Of a stretch of DNA of 11,961 nt, positions 1 through 7,324 are shown piece after piece (the stretch's first letter is position 1; every line of letters starts with the position of its first letter). The notes under the pieces are model-generated. The model saw only the letters and a program-made list of their open reading frames with translations, made no database searches and was not told where the DNA came from. The DNA is taken from positions 1 to 11,961 of the forward strand of contig RGEC01000052.1 of the NCBI GenBank assembly GCA_009918425.1, given 5' to 3'. Position numbers and translations under genes: made by a program. This DNA is from Bacteroidota bacterium. GTDB lineage: Bacteria; Bacteroidota; Bacteroidia; NS11-12g; UBA955.

Positions 1-675
1 ACCATTAAACAGCTGTAAACCTGTTTTTTCTTCCTGGGTAAGAATATTAAAATTGCCCGGCCACATTTGGGTAAAGCGGGAGTCTTTGCTCACCAGGGTA
101 AGCAGAAACTGCTCCATGGCAAGGGTCATATTGAACACATCGGGTTCGCTGTTAAACGCCTTGCGAAATGCATCGCGGTATCGGGGAATGGCTGAAAGAC
201 GCTTGCGCAGGTAGGGCAATGTCATGGCCATTTCATTGTGGGCCTGAATGGGTTCCAGCACCAGTTCACGCAGGGTTTTCTGACGTCCGTCCCAGAAAAA
301 AACGCGGCTGTAAGCCAAATTAAACAAGGGTTGGGCATTGCGGTTGGTGGTTAAACCAAAAACACCTTTTGAATACTGCTTAGGATCGGTAAATGCATGT
401 TCCTGACTGTGGCAGCTTGCACAGGAAATGCTGCTGTCTATGGATAAAACCGGGTCGTAAAAGAGCATTCTACCCAGATAAACGCCCTCTTCCGTGAGGG
501 GATTATCAGTGGGTAAGGCCGGCATGCCATACTTTTCCGGAAAAATGCTTTTGGGATTGATGTAGGTGACAGAATAGGGGGTCTTCTCTTCGGGCAGAGA
601 CGGGTCTTTGCGGCAGGCATTGAATAACAGCGCTACAACCAGAATCACAAAAAGAGCCGAAAAGCCTTTTTTCAT
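1..675 (-). CDS. MbnH-like di-haem cytochrome c peroxidase family lipoprotein (partial, C-terminus off the left edge)
   Basis: 225 codons from ATG at 675 stay open to base 1, so the C-terminal part is missing. Residues 1-21 form a lipoprotein signal (hydrophobic run ending FNAC, lipid-accepting Cys21). A c-type haem site CASCH is at residues 85-89, followed by EHAFTD and, at 126-131, FFWDGR; this layout is that of the bacterial di-haem cytochrome c peroxidase (CCP/MauG) superfamily. The second CxxCH expected in this family would lie beyond the window. Because the gene upstream encodes an MbnP-like protein, I infer the MbnH subgroup, whose characterised member oxidises a tryptophan of MbnP to kynurenine; a plain peroxide-reducing CCP remains possible. 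Its ATG follows the stop of the MbnP gene after one base (TGAtATG), so the two are almost certainly co-transcribed and translationally coupled. Likely anchored in a membrane facing the periplasm or outside. Confidence 0.9.
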   Translation of the reverse strand, partial: MKKGFSALFVILVVALLFNACRKDPSLPEEKTPYSVTYINPKSIFPEKYGMPALPTDNPLTEEGVYLGRMLFYDPVLSIDSSISCASCHSQEHAFTDPKQYSKGVFGLTTNRNAQPLFNLAYSRVFFWDGRQKTLRELVLEPIQAHNEMAMTLPYLRKRLSAIPRYRDAFRKAFNSEPDVFNMTLAMEQFLLTLVSKDSRFTQMWPGNFNILTQEEKTGLQLFNG

Positions 676-676
676 A

Positions 677-1450
677 TCAGTTTACACTTTTAACAGTAAA
701 CGCATCGGCTGCATTGCCTATTAGCTTGCTCATGAGGGTTATTTCGTCATTTCCTGTGCTATGAGAAACAGATTTATCCTTCAAATGCAGCTCTGTTGGG
801 TTTTTGAAAAATTCATCTGCCTTAAACTCCAGCACAGCGGTTTTAGGTGCGCCTGCCAGTTCAAAATTAAATGGCATAAAAAACACTTGGTTGAACGCAT
901 TGCCTGCAGTATGAAAAGAGAATCCTTTCGTTACAGTAGCAGAGGCACTGTCCTTAAATTCGCCATCAAAAGCCTGAAATACGTAGCCACCGGCCCATCC
1001 CCAGTGCAGGCCGGTGAGGTTTCCGTTTAGTGGATGGTTGGCGGGCCATAGGGTAGGGTCTCCATGGTTTTGGGCAGAATCCGGGCCCAACTGAAACTGA
1101 ATGCCTTTGTAGTTTCCGGCGGGAGCATCCGGATAATTGAATGACAACCTGCCGCTGGCCACATCCACCCATTGATATCCATCGCCAAGCAGCACCAGTG
1201 TATTGTCGTCTTTCACCAAAGCCAGTTTAGCCAAAATCATACCCCAGGTACGCAATTGCAAAACCTCGCCATCAGGCTTGCTGTACTGCATTTTGCCGGT
1301 TACCATAGTGGCTCCTTCCCAGGTTGGCAAAACGGTCAGTGTGAGCCCCTTCTGAATTTTGGGATCTTCCTGTTTGGGCATATCTTTTTTGCAGGACTGA
1401 AAACAGAGTGCAAAGCCTAAAGTAAGCAGGATAAACAGGATGTTTTTCAT
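677..1450 (-). CDS. MbnP-like lipoprotein (candidate copper-binding protein)
   Basis: 257 residues from ATG at 1450. An in-frame TTG five codons upstream is rejected: it lies inside the last codons of the preceding gene and would put polar residues ahead of the signal. Residues 1-20 are a lipoprotein signal ending FQSC (Cys20). The rest is a beta-rich domain with the features of the MbnP-like family: a histidine/tryptophan-rich centre containing WPANHPLNG and, at residues 149-158, HWGWAGGYVF, then FDGEF, and a C-terminal FKADEFF segment. In the characterised MbnP, a tryptophan converted to kynurenine by the partner MbnH contributes to copper binding; W150 or W152 are my candidates by inference only. 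There is no methanobactin gene nearby, so the role is probably general surface or periplasmic metal handling. It sits one base after the stop of the M1 aminopeptidase gene and one base before the peroxidase ATG. Confidence 0.87.
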   Translation of the reverse strand: MKNILFILLTLGFALCFQSCKKDMPKQEDPKIQKGLTLTVLPTWEGATMVTGKMQYSKPDGEVLQLRTWGMILAKLALVKDDNTLVLLGDGYQWVDVASGRLSFNYPDAPAGNYKGIQFQLGPDSAQNHGDPTLWPANHPLNGNLTGLHWGWAGGYVFQAFDGEFKDSASATVTKGFSFHTAGNAFNQVFFMPFNFELAGAPKTAVLEFKADEFFKNPTELHLKDKSVSHSTGNDEITLMSKLIGNAADAFTVKSVN

Positions 1451-1451
1451 G

Positions 1452-3122
1452 TTATAATTTAACAAAGTTTAAGGTAGTTTGTTGGTTGGTTCCGTTGATT
1501 TTAACCATATATGTACCGGCAGCCAGTCTACTGATATCAAATATAGCATTTTTTCCGGGACTATGCAAGAATTCTGCTCCGGTTTCCAGGCATTTCTGCC
1601 CACTGATATTGAAAATTTCCATTTTATCTATCTTCATATTCAGTGTTACCAGTTCCAGCTTGTCGCCTGTAACAGGATTGCCTTTGATAACCACCCAGTC
1701 ATTGATGGTTTTGTCCTGATTCATGCCGCCAAGAGAGGCTTTGGCCAGTACTTCCACCTCCGGATCAAACAGGGCTGTATCTGCGGCAAAGGGCAGTAGA
1801 AATGAAAACGTTTGCTCCAGTTTATTCGGGTACAGCGTTATTAAGGTATCTCCCTGTTTAGCCAGAAAGTGAATGGGTACAGGAACCTGAAAAAATGGCA
1901 CAGAAGGATGCGACGGTCTTTGTTTCACGGTAACCTGCATGGAAGTGCCTTTTTGTACCCAGTTGATATTCAGGTAAGGAAATCCTTCTCCCACATACCA
2001 GCGTTGAAAAAAGGTATCCAGGTTTTGTCCGGATTCCTGTTCCATAAGCAACTGCAGGTCTTTGGTTGTAGCGAATGCATAGGCTCTGGGATTGCCATTC
2101 AGGTATTTACGGCAGGCATTGTAAAAGGCTACATCCCCCACTTTCACACGTAGCATGTGCAGCACAAATGCGCCTTTATTGTATGTGAGACGTCCGCTGA
2201 ACAGGCGGTTCACTTGCACAGTATCGCTTGGGAAAACACTGCCGTCATCCACCCCCGTTACTGCATCGCGTATATCTCGCATCACATTCAGCCATTCTTC
2301 CCGAGGCTTCAGATAGCGATAACTCAGAGCGGTCAAATAGGTGGCGAAACCTTCATTCAGCCATAGATCACGCCAGCTGCCGCAGGTAACCTTATCTCCA
2401 AACCACATATGGGCAAGTTCATGGGCCATCAGATCAAAACTTAAATTCACCATAAAACTCATGGTTTGGTGCTCCATACCACCGCCCCAAGTAAACTGAG
2501 CATGCCCATATTTCTCCTTCATGAAAGGGTACTCGCCAAAAAGACTGTCAAACAGGCGCAGCATGGGTAAAATGGGCTCCGCATCCCGCATCAGGTCGGT
2601 TTTGCTCTGCGGAAAAACATAGTTCTGTACCGGCAGCGAATCTACCCTGTTGTGAAACTTTGCGTGCTGAATAAATTCTTCATAGTTGGTAATAGCCGTA
2701 GCCACAAGATAGGTGGCAATGGGATAGCGGTGTTTCCAATGAAAAATCCGGGTTGTATCGTTGATTTTCTGATCCTTTACCAGCACACCGTTTCCGGCAA
2801 CTTTAAAATCAGAATGGGTACTTACCACCATATCCAGAGAATCTATTTTATCGGAAAGCGTTTGTTTGCACGGCCACCAATAGTAGGCCCCATAAGGCTG
2901 ACTGAGGGTGTGAACTATAGGGGCTGTGGCGTGAAAATCATAAACATAGTATCCGGTTCCGCCAAACAAGGCCGGATTGCCCTGGTAGTAAACAGTAAGA
3001 GAGTCTGCAGTTCCTGCTTTCCAGCCGCCGGGTTTGTGCACAAAAAGCACATCGGCTGCGCGGGTAAATCGCAGTTTGCTTCCATGATAGAAAACACTAT
3101 CGGTTTGCAAAAAATACTTCAT
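1452..3122 (-). CDS. M1-family zinc aminopeptidase with T9SS C-terminal sorting domain; 5' end abnormal
   Basis: 556 residues from the only in-frame ATG (3122). The zinc site is intact: HELAH at 234-238 and the third ligand E257, exactly the HExxH-X18-E spacing of gluzincin M1 peptidases. WGGGMEH just before it stands for the family exopeptidase motif (GAMEN), and LTYNKGAF downstream holds the probable catalytic Tyr. Residues 482-556, beginning NPVTGDKLEL and containing DISRLAAGTYMVKI, match a type A T9SS sorting domain, so the protein should be released or anchored outside the cell. However, ATG 3122 falls inside the N-terminal beta domain: coding sequence clearly homologous to M1 enzymes (YHRLNLRINP, LTGSVFSYF) continues upstream to 3272 without any ATG, GTG or TTG and without a signal peptide. 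The gene is therefore 5'-truncated, uses an unusual start, or has a sequence error. It ends one base before the MbnP-like gene (TAAcATG). Confidence 0.85.
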   Translation of the reverse strand: MKYFLQTDSVFYHGSKLRFTRAADVLFVHKPGGWKAGTADSLTVYYQGNPALFGGTGYYVYDFHATAPIVHTLSQPYGAYYWWPCKQTLSDKIDSLDMVVSTHSDFKVAGNGVLVKDQKINDTTRIFHWKHRYPIATYLVATAITNYEEFIQHAKFHNRVDSLPVQNYVFPQSKTDLMRDAEPILPMLRLFDSLFGEYPFMKEKYGHAQFTWGGGMEHQTMSFMVNLSFDLMAHELAHMWFGDKVTCGSWRDLWLNEGFATYLTALSYRYLKPREEWLNVMRDIRDAVTGVDDGSVFPSDTVQVNRLFSGRLTYNKGAFVLHMLRVKVGDVAFYNACRKYLNGNPRAYAFATTKDLQLLMEQESGQNLDTFFQRWYVGEGFPYLNINWVQKGTSMQVTVKQRPSHPSVPFFQVPVPIHFLAKQGDTLITLYPNKLEQTFSFLLPFAADTALFDPEVEVLAKASLGGMNQDKTINDWVVIKGNPVTGDKLELVTLNMKIDKMEIFNISGQKCLETGAEFLHSPGKNAIFDISRLAAGTYMVKINGTNQQTTLNFVKL

Positions 3123-3272
3123 GTCAAAACCAATACTGTCGGCATCATTATCTACGGTAAAATAACTGAAAACAGAACCTGTAAGATAACCGTTGCGCTT
3201 GGGATTGATACGCAGGTTTAATCGGTGATAATGAATATTGTATCCGTGATAGATATTGGGATTTACCCGAAC
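3123..3272 (-). other. In-frame 5' extension of the M1 aminopeptidase lacking a start codon
   Basis: Fifty codons directly upstream of ATG 3122 in the same frame are open. Read toward the ATG they include NPNIYHGYNIHYHRLNLRINP (split by eye: NPNIYHGY, then NIHYHRLNLRINP) and LTGSVFSYFTV, which resemble the residues that open the N-terminal domain of T9SS-type M1 peptidases. An in-frame TAA occupies 3273-3275. None of the 50 codons is ATG, GTG or TTG. The other two minus-strand frames through 3240-3360 contain no signal-peptide-like segment either, so a single frameshift would not restore the gene. The promoter of the divergent transporter gene lies only ten bases beyond the stop, suggesting that a deletion or rearrangement joined the two. 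Confidence 0.72.
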
Positions 3273-3284
3273 TTATGTGCCCTG

Positions 3285-3292
3285 TACCTTTG
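3285..3292 (+). promoter_or_regulatory. Bacteroidota -7 box for the EamA transporter gene
   Basis: TACCTTTG fits the TAnnTTTG consensus exactly and ends four bases before the GTG at 3297. A weak -33 candidate, TTTA at 3262-3265, lies 19 bases upstream. The position implies transcription starting at or next to the start codon. Confidence 0.6.
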
Positions 3293-3296
3293 TTCC

Positions 3297-4229
3297 GTGA
3301 AAAAATCCTGGTGGCCTATATTCCTTATTGTTCTGCTCGGAGGCATCTGGGGCAGTTCATTCATCCTCATCAAACGCGGACTTGAGGTATTTCAACCCAT
3401 ACAGGTAGCAGGCCTGCGACAGTTTCTGGCCGGACTGGTATTACTCCCATGGATTTTTCAATACAGCCTGGGTGGTACTTTTAGAAAGGAAGTTGAACCC
3501 GCTGATGTTAAACTAACTGGCGGAGATTATTATTTTCTGTTTATGTCAGGTCTCATTGGAAATGGCATTCCTGCTTTTTTATTCAGCTTTGCCGGAACGC
3601 TTATTCCCAGTGGCCTTAGTGGTATCATGAACGCTTTCACACCTATGTTTACCTTGGTGCTTGGTGTGATTTTCTTTAAAGACCGATTCACAGGCAATGG
3701 ATTGATGGGAGTGATACTGGGTATACTGGGGGCCATTATTTTGCTGGCACCCGGATTTTTATTTCATTCGGGTCAGTCCATAAGCCCTTTGGGTGTTTTA
3801 ATGGTTACTGCGGCCGCCATGATGTATGGATACAACATTAACCTCATCAAACACAAATTGAGCCATCTTCCGGCTATGGTGAAGACAGCCTATCCGTTTT
3901 TCTTTATGGGAAGCCTCTATTTTATGGTTTTAATGATGACGGGAATCCTGGATCACTGGAATGCTTCTCCGGAAAAAGCCTGGACAGCACTGGGCTACCT
4001 TGCTATTTTGGGGATATTGGGGAGCGCACTTAGCATGATTGCTTTCAATATTCTGATTAAACACACTACCGCATTGGTGGCCAGTACCAATACCTTTATT
4101 ATTCCTGTAGTGGCGGTGGCATGGGGGATTGTAGAAAATGAACCCATCACCTGGAACATGATTGTAGGTCTGCTGTTTTCTCTGGCCGGTATTTACCTTA
4201 TCATAAATAAGCCGGCAGACAAGACATAA
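3297..4229 (+). CDS. EamA-domain transporter of the drug/metabolite (DMT) superfamily
   Basis: 310 residues with about ten hydrophobic membrane spans arranged as two EamA halves (roughly residues 8-150 and 165-305). The first half opens with FLIVLLGGIWGSSFILIKRG, the usual DMT beginning; the second contains GVLMVTAAAMMYGYNINLIK and ends in the typical GLLFSLAGIYLIIN. Inner-membrane exporter or importer of a small molecule; the substrate cannot be told from sequence. I chose GTG 3297 (read as Met) because it begins MKKSWWPIF, where homologous proteins begin, and because an exact TAnnTTTG box lies four bases before it. In-frame ATGs at 3225 and 3231 would place that promoter inside the gene, add an unrelated leader and overlap the aminopeptidase extension. 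It converges on the HU gene with a shared terminator. Confidence 0.88.
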   Translation: MKKSWWPIFLIVLLGGIWGSSFILIKRGLEVFQPIQVAGLRQFLAGLVLLPWIFQYSLGGTFRKEVEPADVKLTGGDYYFLFMSGLIGNGIPAFLFSFAGTLIPSGLSGIMNAFTPMFTLVLGVIFFKDRFTGNGLMGVILGILGAIILLAPGFLFHSGQSISPLGVLMVTAAAMMYGYNINLIKHKLSHLPAMVKTAYPFFFMGSLYFMVLMMTGILDHWNASPEKAWTALGYLAILGILGSALSMIAFNILIKHTTALVASTNTFIIPVVAVAWGIVENEPITWNMIVGLLFSLAGIYLIINKPADKT

Positions 4230-4232
4230 AAA

Positions 4233-4252
4233 AAGCCCGGATTACCGGGCTT
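4233..4252. terminator. Shared bidirectional hairpin terminator between EamA transporter and HU genes
   Basis: A perfect 8-bp stem, AAGCCCGG (4233-4240) with CCGGGCTT (4245-4252), closes a four-base loop ATTA. On the minus strand it is followed by an unbroken T run, making a strong intrinsic terminator for HU. On the plus strand the tail is TTCTTAATTT, weaker but usable; it begins just after the transporter stop codon. Confidence 0.85.
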
Positions 4253-4273
4253 CTTAATTTCTTTAAGTAAGAA

Positions 4274-4549
4274 TTACTTGTTTACGGTAGCAGCCAGAGT
4301 GGCGCCAGCCTTAAACTTAGCAACTTTCTTAGCTTTGATCTGGATGCTCTGGTTGGTGCGAGGGTTGCGACCGGTGCGAGCAGCACGCTTGCCTACTGAG
4401 AAGGTACCGAAACCTACGAGGGTTACGCTGTCACCTTTTTTCAGAGATTTGCTGATGGCGTCGATAGCGGCGTCAAGAGCTTTGCCTGAGTCAGCCTTGG
4501 TCAGTTTTGAACCGGCTGCGATTGCGTCGATGAGTTCTGATTTGTTCAT
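4274..4549 (-). CDS. HU-family nucleoid DNA-binding protein
   Basis: 91 residues, the usual HU/IHF length. It opens with MNKSELIDAIA, carries the helical dimerisation half to about residue 45, then GFGTFSVGKRAARTGRNPRT, the beta-arm signature that inserts into the DNA minor groove, and ends with a Lys/Ala-rich helix (KVAKFKAGATLAATV). It binds and bends DNA with little sequence preference as a homodimer and compacts the nucleoid. The gene stands alone, with divergent aldehyde dehydrogenase upstream and a strong terminator downstream. I found no clear TAnnTTTG box on its side of the 202-base gap, so its promoter is not located. Codon choice is restricted (many GCx, AAG, ACC), in keeping with high expression. 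Confidence 0.97.
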   Translation of the reverse strand: MNKSELIDAIAAGSKLTKADSGKALDAAIDAISKSLKKGDSVTLVGFGTFSVGKRAARTGRNPRTNQSIQIKAKKVAKFKAGATLAATVNK

Positions 4550-4736
4550 GATATTTTATTTTTTAAAGGTTGTGCCGCTAAATAAGACATGAACAACCCC
4601 TCATAGCAAGTATTTTGATCATTTTGCATACAGATGTAATCCACATTTTATCCGCATTTCAGGAATTTAACACCCTTGAAACCCTTTATCATAGCCGTTT
4701 TTTGCTTTAAATCATGGCTGAACACCTTATAAACAC

Positions 4737-4744
4737 TAACTTTG
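4737..4744 (+). promoter_or_regulatory. Bacteroidota -7 box for the ALDH7-type dehydrogenase gene
   Basis: TAACTTTG is an exact TAnnTTTG match, seven bases before ATG 4752. No convincing TTG lies at the usual 17-23 base distance upstream. The rest of the 4550-4751 gap is AT-rich with no other feature that I can support. Confidence 0.6.
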
Positions 4745-4751
4745 CATTATA

Positions 4752-6287
4752 ATGGACATTAAACCCATATTGAAAGCACTGGGAATAGCCCAGCAACTGG
4801 AAAGCGCCTCAACCGGAACTCAATGGCTCACGGCACTGGGAACAGGAACACGCGATATCATAAGCCCTGTTGATGGTAAAAAAATCACCACATTGGTATT
4901 TGCGGGAGAAACTGAATATGAAGCGGTAATGAAACGCGCCGAAGCAGCATTCCCGGTCTGGCGTGCCATGCCGGCTCCTGCCCGCGGAGAAATTGTACGA
5001 CAAATGGGTGAGGCATTTCGCGAAAACAAAAAGAACCTGGGAGCACTGGTTAGCTATGAAATGGGTAAAAGCCTACAGGAAGGGCTTGGCGAAGTGCAGG
5101 AAATGATAGACATATGTGATTTTGCTGTGGGATTGAGCCGGCAACTATATGGATTAACCATGCAAAGTGAAAGGCCCGGACACCGCATGTTTGAGCAATG
5201 GCACCCCCTCGGAGTGGTTGGTATTATTTCTGCTTTCAACTTTCCGGTGGCCGTATGGAGCTGGAATGCTATGCTGGCAGCGGTGTGCGGAGATGTATGC
5301 ATCTGGAAACCCAGCGAAAAAACCCCGGCTTCTGCCGCTGCTGTTCAACACATTATTAGAAAGGTTTTAATGGCTAACAAATTGCCGGAAGGCATATTCA
5401 GTATCGTTCAGGGCGATAAAGAAATTGGAGAAAGAATGGCGGCAGACAGACGCGTTGCTCTGGTAAGCGCTACTGGGAGCACCCGCATGGGCAAACGTGT
5501 TGCCGAAGTGGTGGGAGCCCGCCTTGGCAAAACACTGCTGGAGTTGGGTGGTAACAATGCCATTATCGTTAGCGAAAAAGCCAATCAGGACCTGGCACTG
5601 CGCGCTGTTTTGTTTGGGGCGGTGGGAACAGCCGGACAACGATGCACCACCACTCGACGTGTAATTGTTCACCAATCCATATACAAAAGTTTTGTTGATA
5701 AACTGAAAAAAGCCTACAAACAGGTTACCATCGGCAGTCCGCTGCTGGAAACCAACCTAATGGGTCCGCTGATTGATGCACAGGCTGTAAGCGCCTACTC
5801 CAGAGCACTTAGCTTATTGGAAAGCGAAGGCGGAAAGATTCTGTATGGCGGAAAAGTGTTGAAAGGTGATGGCTACGAAAGCGGTTGCTATGTGCAGCCT
5901 ACCCTGGCCGAAGCGCAGAATCATTACCATATAGTGCAGGAAGAAACTTTTGCCCCCATCTTGTATGTTATGTCTTATGAAACCCTTGAACAGGCCATCG
6001 CTATGCAAAATGATGTAAAACAGGGTTTAAGCAGTGCCATCTTTACTGAGAGTCTTTCTGAAGCAGAAACATTTCTGTCAGCGGCGGGCAGTGATTGCGG
6101 CATTGCCAACGTAAACATTGGAACAAGCGGTGCAGAAATTGGTGGTGCTTTTGGCGGAGAAAAAGAAACAGGTGGCGGCAGAGAAAGCGGCAGTGATTCC
6201 TGGAAAAATTATATGCGCAGGCAAACCAACACCTTAAATTACAGCGGAAAATTGCCGCTGGCACAGGGTATTAAATTTGATATTTAA
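4752..6287 (+). CDS. ALDH7-type aldehyde dehydrogenase (L-aminoadipate semialdehyde / piperideine-6-carboxylate dehydrogenase class)
   Basis: 511 residues, full length for the family. The NAD(P)-dependent ALDH active site is intact: N163 in SAFNFPV, K186 in IWKPSEK, the general base E264 in LLELGGNN and the catalytic C298 in GQRCTTTRR. The C-terminal part contains IGGAFGGEKETGGGRESGSD followed by SWKNYMRRQT and LPLAQGIKF, the hallmark of the ALDH7 (antiquitin) subfamily. Members oxidise L-2-aminoadipate 6-semialdehyde to 2-aminoadipate in lysine breakdown; cytosolic tetramers are usual. In Bacteroidota lysine is often degraded through this step, but no other lysine-pathway gene is present here, so the substrate is inferred from subfamily only. 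The start is set by the family N-terminus and the promoter box seven bases upstream. It appears to be a single-gene unit converging on the hydrolase gene; the 87-base gap after it has no good terminator. Confidence 0.92.
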   Translation: MDIKPILKALGIAQQLESASTGTQWLTALGTGTRDIISPVDGKKITTLVFAGETEYEAVMKRAEAAFPVWRAMPAPARGEIVRQMGEAFRENKKNLGALVSYEMGKSLQEGLGEVQEMIDICDFAVGLSRQLYGLTMQSERPGHRMFEQWHPLGVVGIISAFNFPVAVWSWNAMLAAVCGDVCIWKPSEKTPASAAAVQHIIRKVLMANKLPEGIFSIVQGDKEIGERMAADRRVALVSATGSTRMGKRVAEVVGARLGKTLLELGGNNAIIVSEKANQDLALRAVLFGAVGTAGQRCTTTRRVIVHQSIYKSFVDKLKKAYKQVTIGSPLLETNLMGPLIDAQAVSAYSRALSLLESEGGKILYGGKVLKGDGYESGCYVQPTLAEAQNHYHIVQEETFAPILYVMSYETLEQAIAMQNDVKQGLSSAIFTESLSEAETFLSAAGSDCGIANVNIGTSGAEIGGAFGGEKETGGGRESGSDSWKNYMRRQTNTLNYSGKLPLAQGIKFDI

Positions 6288-6374
6288 AGAATAAGCCTGA
6301 TAAACTGTTCATCAGAGGGTTTCTCCTTCCGGTAACATATGCAATGATTAACCCGAATTATTATTGTCAGAACA

Positions 6375-7232
6375 TTAACGCTCCGCGATAAACCGATTAA
6401 ATTCAACTTTGGCGTCCGCATTTTCAAATAATGACTGATGGCCAAATCCTGCTACTTCGTATACCTGAACCTTTTTACAATCCGTACAATCTGTTACTTT
6501 TTGCTTGAACAGCGGCCATGAAGTCATTTGAATAGGGCTGTCATCCAAACCCTGCACAAATAATATATCAGATTTATAGCTGTTGGTAAACTTGAGCAAT
6601 GATCGCGCCTGATACGCCTCCGGATTAACGGTGGTAGTGCCGTATTTGGTTTTTAACAGGTTGCAAACCACGCCATTTGCGATTTTTCCTTCCTCCTCCA
6701 GCTGACAGCGAAATACCAGATTCAGCGGGCCCGGGGCATTGGCAATTACCCCATTTGTTTCTTGCAGCGTATTCAGTCTTGTTACCACATAACCACCCTG
6801 TGAATGTCCGGCCAGAAAAACCTTGTTTATCTGGAGGCCAAGTTCTGCTGCAGCCTTGTTTTTTACCCAAAGCAAGGCGGCTTCAGCGTGTTTCACATTG
6901 TCTCCAAACAAAAGGTTCTCTTCGGGGTAGGCCACGCTCACAATCATCATGTCTTTCCGATCCAGAATGCGTTTGAAACCATCCAGGGTATTGTAAGCAG
7001 CCTCCAAAATAAGGCTATCGTAAGTGACGGTGCCGTGAAACACCATAAGCACATCAAAGGAGGTGCCCTTGGGTTTATCTATGACTACATCTACCGACAG
7101 ACTGTCGTTTGCAATGGTCTTGGTAATTAGGTATGCGCTGTCGTTAACGGGAGTTTGCACCGGACCGATTTTCTTTTTGCAAGCCGTAGAAAAAACCAGC
7201 AACAGAAATATGCCAAGGATTATTTTTTGCAT
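6375..7232 (-). CDS. Alpha/beta-hydrolase-fold lipoprotein (esterase- or peptidase-like, substrate unknown)
   Basis: 285 residues. The first 18 are a lipoprotein signal (IFLLLVFSTAC, Cys18 followed by KKK). The mature part has an alpha/beta-hydrolase fold: the oxyanion strand MVFHGT near residue 65, the nucleophile elbow AGHSQGG with Ser144, an acid in VQGLDDSPIQ (Asp231, or Asp230), and the base in AGFGHQSLF (His265). The strand order and spacing suit the dienelactone hydrolase / prolyl oligopeptidase-like group. The cysteines in TDCTDCKK and near residues 175-190 may pair, as expected outside the cytoplasm. An imperfect -7 box (TAACATTG, one mismatch) lies three bases before the ATG, so it may be transcribed alone; the VIT transporter gene ends 92 bases upstream on the same strand. 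Substrate cannot be assigned. Confidence 0.83.
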   Translation of the reverse strand: MQKIILGIFLLLVFSTACKKKIGPVQTPVNDSAYLITKTIANDSLSVDVVIDKPKGTSFDVLMVFHGTVTYDSLILEAAYNTLDGFKRILDRKDMMIVSVAYPEENLLFGDNVKHAEAALLWVKNKAAAELGLQINKVFLAGHSQGGYVVTRLNTLQETNGVIANAPGPLNLVFRCQLEEEGKIANGVVCNLLKTKYGTTTVNPEAYQARSLLKFTNSYKSDILFVQGLDDSPIQMTSWPLFKQKVTDCTDCKKVQVYEVAGFGHQSLFENADAKVEFNRFIAER

Positions 7233-7235
7233 TTA

Positions 7236-7243
7236 CAATGTTA
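7236..7243 (-). promoter_or_regulatory. Possible -7 box for the hydrolase lipoprotein gene
   Basis: Minus-strand TAACATTG matches TAnnTTTG except for one base and ends three bases before ATG 7232. No clear -33 element. Supported mainly by similarity of placement to the exact boxes elsewhere in the window. Confidence 0.3.
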
Positions 7244-7324
7244 CAACTATAGACGAAAAAAAGCACGAAAGGTTTAACTTCAATGTGAAATTATCTCAGG
7301 TGGAAGATTTAAAATGATCACGTC

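Noticed and set aside
438..620. 60-codon minus-strand open frame
   Set aside because: Out-of-frame shadow within the cytochrome c peroxidase gene, whose true frame has CASCH and a lipoprotein signal.
1451..1465. TTG at 1465 as start of the MbnP-like protein
   Set aside because: ATG 1450 gives a normal lipoprotein signal and follows the upstream stop by one base; the TTG is inside the upstream coding end.
2652..3221. 189-codon open frame on the plus strand opposite the M1 aminopeptidase
   Set aside because: Composition is that of antisense to a well-conserved M1 enzyme; no recognisable domain, signal or promoter.
3268..3275. Minus-strand TAAGTTCG as a promoter box for the M1 aminopeptidase
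   Set aside because: One mismatch to TAnnTTTG, no good -33 element, and no start codon in the transcript it would produce before 3122; too weak to call.
3225..3296. Upstream in-frame ATGs (3225, 3231) as starts of the EamA transporter
   Set aside because: They would place the exact TAnnTTTG box inside the gene, add a leader unlike other DMT proteins, and overlap the M1 5' extension.
6297..6315. CTGAT...ATCAG hairpin after the aldehyde dehydrogenase gene as terminator
   Set aside because: Only five pairs with a nine-base loop and no T run.
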